From contig JAHLJT010000631.1 in NCBI GenBank assembly GCA_031308135.1, positions 148,186,580 to 148,250,579 of the forward strand: 64,000 bases of DNA, read 5' to 3'. The DNA comes from Acheta domesticus. Taxonomy: Eukaryota; Arthropoda; Insecta; Orthoptera; Gryllidae. The translations under genes were made by a program, and so were the position numbers. Positions 45,280 to 56,041 of the stretch are shown one piece after another; within the stretch, counting starts at the first letter, position 1; each line of letters starts with the position of its first letter. The notes below the pieces were generated by a model. It was not told the DNA's origin and searched no databases. It saw only the letters and a program-made list of their open reading frames with translations.

Positions 45280-48200
45280 TCAAATAAAATTATATATTCT
45301 GCTTTCTCTCAAAAAACAAAAAAGTTTTGAGAGCGCAGAATCGTCATCCCCGAGCACCACTTGTAGCGAGTTGCCCAGGTCATGTCTTCGTCGACTGCCA
45401 ACAAATTTCCTACAGTACAGCAGGACGTGTTCCACGGAAAGAATAGTCTGGCACGAGTCACAGATGGGGGGAGTTTCATTTCGAAGAATGAAACCGTGAG
45501 AGAAATGGCAGTGTCCGATACGAAGACGGGTTAAAATAACTTCCTCGCGTCTACAGGACCGTGCTGAGGAGCGCCAGGGATACACAGAATTCTTTATCGC
45601 ACTTAGTTTGAAAGTGCTATTGTGTCACTCTGTTTGCCACGCTCTAAGCACGGATCGTTTCAAGAAAGCCTGAACATCGGATAATGGCACAGAAGGGATG
45701 TCGATACGAGTTTTACGAGTCGCTGATTTCGCCGCCTGGTCGGCCAGTTCGTTCCCTCTGATACTCACGTGGCCTGGGACCCAACTAAGTACCAGGTCAT
45801 AGCGGCGGGACAGAAGACGATGAATCAGGCTTTGAACGGATAAAGTCAGGTAGTCTGACGAAGGACGGGAGACAGCTTGAAGAGAGCTGAGAGAATCGGA
45901 ACAGATAACTACTCGCCGCAACGTCGCTGATTCAATGTATTTTAGGGCCTCAAAGATTGCACACATTTCGGCAGTGAAAATACTGCATTTGGAGTGAAGC
46001 CGAAATGATTTGGTGGCCCTGATACAGTAAAAACCACATGCCACCGCGTCGCTGCACGATGAACCATCCGTGTATAAGAATAAATGATCCGGATAGGATT
46101 CTCTCATATCCAGAAACTGCTTCTGGTAAACCAGAGGACTAGTAGTTTGTTTGGGTAAATGGGAGAGTCTGAAGTCAATACTGGGAAGGAGGAGTTTCCA
46201 AGGGGGGATCCGGTCACTTGTGGGTCTCACAGGGGTGGGAAGTTCTACATTTAATTCCCGGAGAAGATTTCGTAATCTAATACCTGGGGGATGGGGTAAC
46301 GAAGTTCGAAGATTGTACGAGGACTCATACTTTGGGTGGATGATTATACGACGACAAGGGTGGTCAACCAGTCCCGACACTTTAGCCCCATAAGAGGCTA
46401 ATAAAATATCTCGCCTTCGGCTCAGAGATGGTTCTCCAGCTTCGGCCAAGAGGCATTCGATGCGACTCGTGCGGTAGGCGCCTGTACTAATTCTTATACC
46501 GGCGTTGTGAATGGTATTTAATGGCCGGAGGGTTGATGGTGACGCTGACCCATATACAATACATCCATAATCCAAAATAGAGCGGATGAGGGTTCTATAC
46601 AAACGCAAGAGACACACACGGTCAGCTCCCCAAGAGCTGCCTGTAAGGGTGCGGAGGAGGTTCAGAGGTGAGACACATCGGCTCTTCAGTTTACGTATAT
46701 GATTTCGCCAAGTTAGGCTCTTATCGAAAGTAAGCCCAAGGAAAGTTGCAGAGTCCACAAAAGGTAGAAGATGGCTTCCAAGAAAAAGATCGGGGTGGTT
46801 ATGAAGATGATAAATCCTGCAGAAGTGCATACAGCTAGTTTTTGATGCGGAGAATTTAAAACCTGTCGCATCAGTCCATTCCTGCAATTTGTTGAGGACA
46901 AGTTGTAATTGTCTCTCTATCACTTGAATACTCTTGGAAGAGCAGAAAATGGCAAAGTCGTCAACGAAGAGCGATGCTTTCACCGGCTCTCGGATTATCG
47001 ACGCTATACTATTGATAGCGATGGCAAACAGAGTGACACTCAGAATTGAGCCCTGAGGGACCCCGTTTTCTAAATGGTGGCTGGCGGATAACCTGTCACC
47101 AAGGCGAACGCGGAAGTATCTTGAGGAAAGAAAGGCTACTAAAAAAAGGGGGAGCCGGCCCCTAAGACCCCAAGAATGGATGGTGCGAAGAATGCCGTAC
47201 CTCCAGGTAGTATCATAAGCTTTCTCTATATCAAAGAAAATTGCTACCAGGTGTTGACGTAGCACGAAAGCAGTGGAGATCTGTGTGGTAAGGGTGACAA
47301 GGTGGTCCATGGTTGACCTGTTCTTCCTGAAACCACATTGGATGGGGGTAAGTAGGTTTCTCTGCTCCAGGTGCCAGACCAAACGCGTATTCACCATTCG
47401 CTCCAGAAGTTTGCATATACAGCTTGTGAGCGAGATTGGACGGTAGGTTGACGGCTTTGTCCTGTCCTTTCCTTCTTTAGGAATAGGAATAATAATCGCT
47501 TCGCGCCAGGTTCTAGGGAAGGTATGTTCCATCCAAATCTTGTTGAAGATACGGAGGAGAAAGATACGTGCCTCTTCCGGCAGGTGTTTTAACATTTGGT
47601 TGTGTATCTGGTCTGGTCCTGGAGCAGAATCTTTCCCACGGGTGAGCGCACAGGAAAATTCATCCATGGAGAAAGGGGCGTTATAATCTTCCTCCAGGCA
47701 GGTAGAGAAGTCCAATCTGCATTTCTCCATTCTACTCTTAGTTTTCAAGAAGCTAGGGGAGTAGTGTAAGGAACTGGAGGAATTTTCATAATGACAGGCC
47801 AATTCCTCAACTACTTTTTCTGGAGAAGTAATAAGATTTCCATTAATAAGAAGTCCTGGGACAGATGATGGGGAAAATCTTCCTCCGATCTGTCGGATCT
47901 TTCGCCATACTACTTTAGGCGGGGTATGGCAAGAAAGAGAAGAGATAAAGGCTCTCCAGGAAGCGGTCTTACTTTCCCGTATTACTAATCTGGCTCTGGC
48001 CCGCTTTCTTTTGAAATCGATCAGGTTTGATGCGGTGGGGAACCTATTGAGCCTAGCGAGTGCTTGCTTTCGGTCTCGCACCGCGGTGGCACAGTCAGCA
48101 TTCCACCAAGGCACAGGGACGCGTCGTGGCCGACACGTAGACTTCGGGATTGCAATGGTGGCTGCGCGAAGAACGGCGTCGGTGAATTGGGCCACCAAGG

Positions 48201-48958
48201 TATCGATATTATTTGAGAAGTGGTCTGGCATTATAATTTTCTCGCTGAATGTATCCCAGTCGGCTCGATGGAATAGCCAGCGAGGAGGGTAGATGACGTC
48301 TAAATCAGGGACATTAAAGTGGACCAAAGTGGGAAAATGGTCACTCCCATGTAGATCATCGAGTACGGTCCACTCTACCATGGTAGATAGGGATGGACTG
48401 CAGAGTGCCAGATCGATTGACGAGAAGGTGTTTGACGCCATGGAGAAATGAGTGTGATTCCCGGAGTTCAGAAGAATTAAGTTTTGCTGGTCAATAATAT
48501 TTTCGAGGATAGAACCTCTCGGGCAGGTCCTCGTGCCACCCCAGAGGGGATTGTGGGCATTAAAATCCCCCGCAATAAAAAAAAGGGGCGGGCAACTGAG
48601 AAAAAACATCTTCGAGTTCCTCTTGTGACACGACTTGGCCAGGGGGAATGTATATACTACACACCGTAAAAGAGAACGATGGTAGGTGTACCCGTACGCA
48701 AACTGTTTGGAGGTCGGTTCGAACGTTGTGTTCCTCCGAGAACAGGGAGTCGCGGATGAGTACCGCAACGCCGCCGTGAGCACGAAGTCCGTCGTCTTGA
48801 TCAAACCGATAGATGTTAAATCCGCGAAGAGACAGGGGATGATGAGGGAGAAGATGAGTTTCCTGAAGACAGACTATAAATGGTTTGTGGCGAGAAATTA
48901 TTAATCTTAATTCTTCTGAGTGAGCACGAAGACCATTTAAGTTCCATGAGAGAGCCAT
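45280..48958 (-). pseudogene. LINE ORF2: endonuclease, reverse transcriptase, RNase H, CCHC (two lesions)
   Basis: It starts MALSWNLNGLRAHSEELRL with the ATG overlapping the ORF1 stop (TAATG). Endonuclease motifs are CLQETHL, AGDFNAHNPLWG and GSDHFP. An eight-base T tract (minus strand, 48584-48577) shifts frame; seven would keep it. RT motifs follow: APGPDQI, YRPISL, FFDIEKAYDTTW, GVPQGSILS and FVDDF (about 46968). RNase H follows: LYTDGSS (about 46074), AEMCAIFEAL, CSDSLSSLQ and WVPGHVSIRGNELAD, so the expected acidic and His residues are seen. TGA at 45625-45627 (likely a former Trp, TE*HN) precedes the C-terminal RLRIGHCHFSHGF and CDSCQTILSVEHVLLYC zinc motif. Repaired in length only, it would be about 1,225 codons. 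Confidence 0.93.
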
Positions 48959-50301
48959 TATGTGAAATTATTTCTTGGTTGCTTTTTTTTCTTTCTCACC
49001 TTCTGAATGGTTGTAGGGGAACTCTCGTGGGGTTCCTCATCAACAGCAGAGTCATCCTGACTGCTGCTGGATATGGTCGGGGGGTTTTCCCGACTTTTGG
49101 CCACGAGTGACCGAGATCTATAGGGGCTGGAGGATCGTCCGATGTGATTCTCAGAGACAGAAAGAGGTGGACGGGATTTGGATGACGTATTTTTCCTGGG
49201 AGGCGGTGTCTGTTTAAGATCGATTTCAGTAGAAGTCTCAGTGGTCGATTTCTGGTGGTGTTTTTGCACAGGTTTTTTGTACTTTGTGGGGATTATAATT
49301 TTCCCACCTTGGATACATGCCGAATCTTCGGGGAAGTCTGTCGGCGTCACCTGACAACTAAAGTGCGAAACTACCGCTGGGGTACAGTGAGTTTGACAAC
49401 TCGCTGTTACCCCCGGGGACTTAGGTTTTGCAGCACTGGAAAAGGATCGAGATAGGTCCACTGGATTCCTGATTTGGAACCTACGCTTCGCCTCAGGGAA
49501 GGAAACCTTTTCGGTTACCCTTATTTTTTGGATTTCCCTTTCCCGGAGAAACGTGGGGCACTGGTTGTCGTTGGCTGGGTGATCGCCTTCGCAATTCACA
49601 CAGTGCGGTGGTTTGTCGCAGGGTTGTGGGTCGTGAACTGACGATCCACACTTCCCGCAAACCGCGTTAACGGACATACATCGCTGTTGGGTATGCCCAA
49701 ACCTTTGACACTTGAAGCAGCGCAAAGGGTTCGGCACATACTGCCGCACACGGAGGTTGTAGAAAGCGGTAACGATCCTTTCCGGGAGGGATGGTCGGTC
49801 AAAAGTAAGGATCAGGGTAGAAGTAGGGATCATTTTCCCCTGCTCCTTCCTTCCGATCCTGTACACCTCAGTCACGCCATGGGTCTTAAAAAAGTTTAGA
49901 AGATCTTCCTCCGTTTCAGTAGCAAAGTCCTCGTGGTTGACTACGCCTTTGCTCAGGTTCAAGGTGGGATGAACCGTGACTACTACCTGGAGGCCGGCAA
50001 TCTGCTTCGTATTTTGAATTTTTACAATCTGCTCGTCGGTACGCGCTTCAAAAAGAATGGTTCCATTCCTTTGTCGCACGACCGCTTGGAGCTTCCCGTA
50101 GGCTTCTTCGATAGCTCGCGCCAGACGGACAGCACTCACAGTTTTGAAAGTCTTACCTTCCTCGGCACATGCCATGAGGAGGAAACGAGGCTTCTTGGGT
50201 CGATCTTCTTCTCTAGAAAAGAAACTATTCAAATCAATAGTTCTTTCTGCAAATCTCCTCTTCCTTGCGGAAGAGGGCGGGGGGAAAGGTGAAGTATCCA
50301 T
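48958..50301 (-). CDS. LINE ORF1, gag-like nucleic-acid-binding protein, 447 aa
   Basis: Intact frame. Gag-like proteins of LINEs coat the element RNA and carry it to the chromosome. Residues about 130-190 hold an RNA-recognition-like region (EEDLLNFFKTHGVTEVYRIG, TSTLILTFDRPSLPERI). Three CCHC knuckles follow at about 195-248: CFKCQRFGHTQQRC, CGKCGSSVHDPQPC and CVNCEGDHPANDNQC. The C-terminal third is Ser/Pro/basic-rich and ends QPRNNFT. The stop TAA shares its last A with the ORF2 ATG, a layout used for termination-reinitiation in some insect LINEs such as SART1. Confidence 0.92.
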   Translation of the reverse strand: MDTSPFPPPSSARKRRFAERTIDLNSFFSREEDRPKKPRFLLMACAEEGKTFKTVSAVRLARAIEEAYGKLQAVVRQRNGTILFEARTDEQIVKIQNTKQIAGLQVVVTVHPTLNLSKGVVNHEDFATETEEDLLNFFKTHGVTEVYRIGRKEQGKMIPTSTLILTFDRPSLPERIVTAFYNLRVRQYVPNPLRCFKCQRFGHTQQRCMSVNAVCGKCGSSVHDPQPCDKPPHCVNCEGDHPANDNQCPTFLREREIQKIRVTEKVSFPEAKRRFQIRNPVDLSRSFSSAAKPKSPGVTASCQTHCTPAVVSHFSCQVTPTDFPEDSACIQGGKIIIPTKYKKPVQKHHQKSTTETSTEIDLKQTPPPRKNTSSKSRPPLSVSENHIGRSSSPYRSRSLVAKSRENPPTISSSSQDDSAVDEEPHESSPTTIQKVRKKKKQPRNNFT

Positions 50302-50870
50302 GTAGATGGAATAGGTTCATCCTCGTGGTCCCCACCCACCACGGAGCCCAACAAGGGGACACTCCATCGGAGTGCCAGGGTTGCCACGAGGATATAGTGG
50401 GGGAATAACACAGCGCTGCACCGCCGTGGATTCCCCCGCTCACCCTGGAGTTCAGTACAAGACCTAGTCCGAGCCGATTGATCGGGAGTGGGTTAGCTCC
50501 CGACCGCCCGTCTAGAAGAGTCCGGGGCCAAAGCGAGTGTGTTGGAACCTACAGGGAATGTTCCCCAAAATACGTAATCAACGTACTCCTTAGTGCAAGG
50601 CGAACAGTAGCACTAGGACTAGATAGGGAAACAAACAGGTCCCTCAACTGCCAGGACACACATTCCCTCCGACACGGGTCGCCATGCACGGCAAACACAT
50701 GGGTGGGCGTTCAGCATACAGAGAAGGCCAGTGAGGAAGAAAAAGGAGTGAAAAGAACGTACATGACATGAAATGAGAAGCAAGAAGATGAAAAAAAATG
50801 GAGAAAGGAACACTTGAGAGCCTTCTCTGCATCCCCCCGTCAAGACGTGGACCAACCCACCTCGACGGGC

Positions 50871-51170
50871 CATGTTTCGAAAATTCAGATTTTACCGAGA
50901 AAATCGGACCTATACCACCTTTATAAGTGTATTTTACTCTTACAAGAAATTTAAAGAAAAAATTTGGAGCAGTTTTGAGAAAATTTTGAAAATGTCCGAG
51001 AGGCTGCATGTAAAGTACCCCCAAATATTAAAGAAAGATGTTCAAAATCGCGGCCGCTCGAGTGCAGCCAGATCGCCCGGGGAATATCCGTTTCGGAAGA
51101 AATCGTACTTATGGTTTAGGCGCTAGTGTTGTTCACAGACTAACGGACTGACGGACCGCAGACGGATATA
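50871..51170 (+). repeat. X-family repeat, right part (after the LINE)
   Basis: It continues the interrupted X copy from 44970: catgtttcgaaaattcagat, cggacctataccacc, tttaaagaaaaaatttggagc, tgtaaagtacccccaaat, gtttaggcgctagtgttgtt. Confidence 0.75.
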
Positions 51171-51174
51171 CCTG

Positions 51175-51375
51175 CCCACCTAAGCTCTTGAATGGGAAAA
51201 GCACAGAAACAGAGAAGTTGGTGCAGCTTACAACCCGACTGTCACCTCTGTTGTCTCAACGTGCCAGACATGTCTGTCTTAAAAGGTGGCAAAGAGACGC
51301 AGTTGCCAAATTACCAAAACAAGAACAAGTCCTCTCAGACATAGGTTACAAGTTACGCTAAAGACCCAGTAGTAT
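51175..51375 (+). repeat. Y repeat, copy 3
   Basis: Matches 5530-5730 over about 190 bp (cttgaatgggaaaagcacag, gttgccaaatt, aacaagaacaag, taaagaccc). It follows the X repeat directly. Confidence 0.6.
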
Positions 51376-52536
51376 CATCACCCAAAACTCGTAACCTGCG
51401 AACTGGAATTTAACTTCCAATCAAGTATGCAAATTACAATAAACAACAGATATTACATCAAAGTTACAGAAGTCCACTACAATTTGGAGTATTCGAATTG
51501 CAAAAACATCTCCAAACAAGAGAAGTAAAAGAATGAAGCCATTTCAAATTTTCTCACAGGGAGGTGAGCTCTCTCACCTCTGAACAACTCAAAACTCAAC
51601 ATCAATAAACTTAAGAACCACACAAACAGAACTGAGAGAAGAATGCAGTTTACTTTTTATAAGTAGCTTTGCACTGACTAAGGACACAAGAGGGTATTTA
51701 AAAGTTTGGGAAAGGCCGAATCAGAGATTCCTAATGATGAAAAAGTTTTAGGCGTAACTTGCAGATAAAACAGCAACTATTTGTGTTGCATTTTTACATT
51801 AAATATTTCTGAAAAATTTACAATTTACTAATCACTTTTAGTGAATCACCATTGGTACCCTATTCCATCAGAAATTACCCTGAACACATTTACATTTTAG
51901 GAATTAGAACAGTGTACAAATTGTAGTTCTAAAAAGTACTTTATTCCCTAAAATCTCACTTGCTTTATCGCTAAGTCAAAAATTATTCGATACACACTGA
52001 TAAATCTACAAAAATTAATACACATTACAATCACTCAGTCTCTAAGACTTATGGACTTCTTGCTTACAATATTAACCAAATGAGAAGAAAAGGTCTTGAT
52101 TAAACTCCAGTAATGTTTTTCATAGAAACTGTGCTAGAATTACACAATTGCACTTGCACAATGACTAAAAAAATTTTGAGTGTTAAAATGAAAATTACTG
52201 AAATAAAATCCTGCCGATCAACATGTTAAAATTACTTAACACTTAGAACAGAATGAAATCTTTAAGGCAACATGAAACAAATTACCCACAAAATGCTTAA
52301 TGTGAATTTAGGCAGCACTGCAAAAACTAAGTTAAAACTAAACACTGAAAGAAACAACGAAAGAAAGAACAGGTTATTCTAACCCTGTGGGAGTGGAAAA
52401 TATGCATGGACCACACTATATGTATTTCTCACCTTTAGCTATTATGCATAACACAAACCATTGCCTAATAAGCTAGATAAAATCCACTGATCTCAAAGTC
52501 CTTCATAAAATGTCAATATAAATGTTCTTAGCTCAC
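51376..52536. other. SF1 intron, nothing recognised
   Basis: AT-rich sequence immediately downstream (in transcript sense) of the first SF1 exon seen. No repeat or coding region recognised. Confidence 0.5.
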
Positions 52537-52668
52537 CTAAATACGCTGCTTCTTGTTCCTTGCTAAGATTTGTGGGCAAGACAGTAGGCATGCCAGGAAT
52601 GAAGGTTTTCTCCTTCTCATCCCCACCCCAACGTGATTTCCTGCGCTTCCGTCGCTCCTCCTTATCAC
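52537..52668 (-). CDS. SF1: SF1 exon: U2AF-ligand motif and start of the helix hairpin
   Basis: 132 bases between acceptor ttgtactttcag and donor gtgagc. Two bases complete an unseen codon, then DKEERRKRRKSRWGGDEKEK, TFIPGMPTVLPTNLSKEQEA, AYL follow, and one base passes to the next exon. The basic run followed by SRW is the U2AF-ligand motif whose Trp inserts into the UHM of U2AF65. FIPGMPTxLPxxLxxEQExAY is the conserved start of the SF1 helix hairpin. The start codon is upstream. Confidence 0.96.
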   Translation of the reverse strand: MIRRSDGSAGNHVGVGMRRRKPSFLACLLSCPQILARNKKQRI

Positions 52669-53264
52669 CTGAAAGTACAAAATCCAAATGACCTCAAGAA
52701 TCCAACAAGAACAACACTTAGCAGGAATCAGGACTACTTCAATTTTATACATTTGACATATGATCCAAATTTGAGTAGTTTATAGAAATAAAACTTCAAG
52801 AACATCAGGTAATTGAAGTACTTTCTGGCATGAAGCAGTCTTCCACCTCCTACTACCCCCTAAATAAAGAAATTTTTAAAATTAGCTAAACAATGAAATT
52901 TTTTATTCACAAATATACTGACAAAATCTATAAAATTGAATAAAAAAACATAAGCAATTACAACAGGTGAATTCAGTTTATTATTTTCATGGAATTAGGT
53001 CAAAATTACACTGCTCACCAACAACAAAACCTTTTTTTCACTTGCCCAGGATTTTGCAACGAATTTACAGTAAATCGGGAATGCTGAATCCAGATATGCC
53101 ATAAGTTCTGCTGAATTGGCTCTAATTTTTGTGCTATGAAATACTATCACCAAACTCACGGCATGTAATGCAAATATTTATCTTGATTCAAACTGTTTTT
53201 TTTCATTTTAAACATTTTATACCGCATTATTTACAGGATATTTTAGTTGAGCTTCATTTTATTA
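52669..53264. other. SF1 upstream intron or 5' flank
   Basis: AT-rich. I looked for a small start-codon exon on the minus strand and cannot support one. Confidence 0.4.
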
Positions 53265-54235
53265 ATACATTTTCTTCTGTTACAAAACAAGAGTTCTTCA
53301 GGAAGACCTTGTTTGAACGACTAATGTATTTGACTACATTTGTGGGTAATTTACGCAACAAAAATAGAAAAGAAATATTACAAACTTTGTAGAAATATAT
53401 GAAACACATTTTGGTATAAAACTGGGTGATCAAGATAAATCGTAGGCTCCTGATGTGGTATGCAAAACTTGTGTGGAGTGTCTCCGTCAGGAAAACTGAA
53501 GAGTTTAAAATTTGGTGTAGTGATGGTATGGCGAGAGCCTTAAAATCATGATGATTGTTATTTCTGTTCTGTAAATGTAAAAGCCTTCAATCGTTACAAG
53601 AAAAAGAACAGGGAGTAACCCTAATGTGGAATCAGCAAAGCGACCTGTGTACATGAACCTGATGTTCACCACACTCACTGGAAGTCCTGTGTCTGATAAA
53701 GAGGATACACAGATTCTGGGGTGCAATTCAAGAGTTAGCAGTGGCAGTGAATATAATGGAAATGTTGTTACAAAAGAGCACTTCTCCCAAGATAATCTCA
53801 AGTGATTTAATGGAGATCTCAGTTTGCCAAACAAAGCAACTGAACTTCCAGCATCCTGACTAAAAGAAAAGAAATACTGGAAGCAAAATAACACTTTATT
53901 GGTTTGGTTATTGGTACAGGCTTTGTCTAAGTTGTCAAGAACTTTTGGGGTAATCATAAACTAGAAAATTATCCAAAACTGGTGCCAGACTTGCTTTTAA
54001 TCTTTCAAAACTTGTGTGTTACTAGAAGCATTAAGGTACACTATTTACATAATCTAGACAAATTTCCAGAAAATCTTGGCAATGTGTGTGAGGAACAAGG
54101 CAAGCGGTTCTGTCAAAAAATAACAGTAATGGAAGTTAGATATCAGGGCAGATGGGATAGACACAATGGCAGACTACAACTGAAGCCATCAACATGATTG
54201 CCCTGATTTGCCGCATAAAAGGATATCATACAATG
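53265..54235 (+). pseudogene. decayed copy of a multicopy arthropod ORF of unknown function
   Basis: Across frames the plus strand reads KLGDQDK, VVCKTCVEC, SLKFGVVMVWREP, CYFCSVNVKAFNRYKKKNRE, then ALSKLSRTFGVII or VVKNFWGNHKLENYPKLV, and IKVHYLHNLDKFPENLGNV, CEEQGKRFCQKITVMEVRYQ, GRW. From memory, phrases such as VNVKGFNRYKKK and LDxFPENLGxVSxEQGERFHQDI recur in many near-identical insect and other invertebrate proteins of unknown function that behave like transposon cargo. Frameshifts, stops and an internal deletion show it is dead. The minus-strand ORF 53505-53957 is its antisense shadow. Confidence 0.55.
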
Positions 54236-55241
54236 TTTTGTGATTCTTTACAGGCTGTAAATATAAATATATTGACTATAATAATATTAAATATTTCAAG
54301 AGATTAATTTTGTATAAATAGGCATATCTAGTTACATTTAGTTCAAGTTTTATGCAATTTACGAATAGCCTGTACTCAATAAAATAAAATTGTTCGGTGC
54401 GATTTTCAGTATCTCAAAAACTAGAGCCAATCTACCAAAACCAATGCCATATTTGGAATCATTTGCATTAAACATACCCTAAAATGGCTTTAAATTGTTT
54501 GGCAAGAAAATGAGTGTTGACCAGTGTTATTACCACAACCTACAGAGCATTCAGTCATGTGACCAGTTTTTTTGAAAGCCACCTATGCCATACCACATGG
54601 ATCATGCCTGGGGGCGTAGCCCAGTGATTAACAAGCAGAAATGATTCGTATTCATTTCATGAGTGTTGGCTAACGTGTTGCAGAGCCGTGGAGCAACCTA
54701 ATGTATTGTCTTTCCAACAAAGGAGAAAGTTCAATGAAAAATATTTTATTATAGTTATAAAATGTTATTGAAGTTTTCTGAAACTATGTTCATGATTATT
54801 ATTTTTAAAGATTATTAATTTATGTGTACTGTGTTCAGTATTTGGAGAGTTCACTGCAGAAAACAGAGAGGTCAGCTAACAGGAGTTCTCTTTTGTTGAC
54901 GTGCCAAGGGCAGGCTTTTCACCAGAGTTTCAAGGAACGCTTGGCGTGTTTATGACTCTCTATGACTGTTTTGTGCTTTTGACTGCCACCCCCCTCCAGG
55001 GGCTCCTGGCTGAGCCCTCCTGCTCTGCCTGCTGAATCTTTGTGAGATCGTCCACACAGCAGAGGCTTTTGATTTCACTCCACATATTTCAGAGAATTTC
55101 CATTATTTCTTTTAGTATATATTTATTTTTGTGTTAATATTTAATGTAGTTTATGATAAATATTTTTAGTATATAGTACATATAATATACATACAGTTTT
55201 ATATACTTATAGCTTTATATAGTTTTTGAGCAATTTTAGCA
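54236..55241. other. intergenic or intronic, nothing firm
   Basis: A GC-richer patch at about 54895-55075 and a tRNA A-box-like phrase at about 54607 are noted. No gene recognised. Confidence 0.35.
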
Positions 55242-55569
55242 ATGAGTCCACCACAGAAGGGAGAAGTTACTCAGCATCTGCACCAAGACATCTTTTTTAT
55301 TGCAAGATTCGTGGAAGAGCTGATGATGCAAGGCAGTATAGAAACTTCTTCAGTTATTAAGAAGACTGCCTGTACATTGAGACTGGATACTTGAATAGCC
55401 TTATTTTACGTGGCGAGACTCAGGTCATGAGGCCTGCTCTTCCGTCTGACCACTCAAATTTCGCTACGCTCCTTTCACCAACTAGCAGAGAAAGAAGGTA
55501 TTCCACGGGCGACGAAACAAGTGATTTGGAATTTTGCTCAGAGGCGTCATTTAGGCTTGAGGATCTTTT

Positions 55570-55735
55570 ACATGCAGTAAATCTACTAACATGGGACAGC
55601 TGGCTTTAGTTCCCCTCCAAAGGAAAGCGTACGAAGGATTTTTTTCGCTCCTAAAAATCCATAGCTTCGATCGGGTTTGAACCCGCAAACTTTCCGGTAC
55701 GCTAACCGTTACACCATCGCTGTCATAATGCATTA
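55570..55735 (-). repeat. tRNA-derived SINE
   Basis: The minus strand has an A-box-like tggtgtaacggttagcg and a B-box-like gcgggttcaaacccgatcg, too close together for a full tRNA (anticodon arm reduced). A body follows with tttcctttggaggggaacta, gtcccatgttagtagattta and catgtaaaagatcc, which resembles arthropod SINE bodies. Confidence 0.6.
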
Positions 55736-56041
55736 CTCACATTCTTCAAAAATAAGTAAAATTATAACAAATGTCAGGTGAAGTTATTTTGGATAATATT
55801 GAATTTAATGTTACAGATATTGGAAACAAGACCCTGATACTGCACAGACTCCAAAAAGGAAGTGTCCGGGAATAGAAGGGAACAAAACATGTGTAGTGGT
55901 TGATTTTGGACAGGGCTTGATTAGACGCATTATTTATTCAATGTATGAGAAGGGTAAGTAATATACTTATTTGCATGTAAGCGAGTTGCTATGTTGTGTA
56001 CAACAATTTTCTCAGGACAAAATGTTACTCTGGACTCAATT

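Larger units (their letters stand above)
44971..50870 (-). mobile_element. full-length RNase H-bearing non-LTR retrotransposon (I-like)
   Basis: A 5.9-kb insertion flanked by exact 10-bp target duplications catgtttcga (44961-44970 and 50871-50880). It has a 5' region (50870-50302), ORF1 with three CCHC knuckles, ORF2 with apurinic-type endonuclease, reverse transcriptase, RNase H and a terminal CCHC, then a 3' region ending in (TCAA)n at 44971-44992. The RNase H and triple-knuckle ORF1 fit the I group; the exact clade is inferred. Only one frameshift and one stop separate it from open frames, so it is young. It lies in the same orientation as SF1, inside the 20.5-kb intron. Confidence 0.9.
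1666..52668 (-). other. SF1: SF1 gene, splicing factor 1 / branchpoint-binding protein (span of the eight coding exons seen)
   Basis: SF1 recognises the intron branchpoint sequence and, with the large U2AF subunit, commits pre-mRNA to splicing in the nucleus. Eight exons can be joined on the minus strand: 52668-52537, 32004-31929, 28423-28271, 28193-28087, 14503-14337, 14248-14090, 8004-7864 and 2511-1666. All have AG acceptors and GT donors, and all phases agree. The domain order (basic tail with Trp, helix hairpin, SPSP, KH, QUA2, two zinc knuckles, proline-rich tail) is that of SF1. Two introns are very short (88 and 77 bp); the others are 3.5 to 20.5 kb and full of transposons. The start-codon exon is not seen and must lie right of 52668, possibly outside the window. 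Identity is certain; the 5' end is unknown. Confidence 0.96.

Noticed and set aside
46151..49455. Several plus-strand ORFs of 60-93 codons
   Set aside because: All are antisense to LINE ORF1 and ORF2.
53505..53957. Minus-strand ORF of 150 codons
   Set aside because: It is opposite the recognised decayed multicopy ORF on the plus strand and shows no domain of its own.
54600..54720. A-box-like gcgtagcccagtgattaac suggesting a tRNA or SINE
   Set aside because: No B box at a suitable distance and no pairing acceptor arms.
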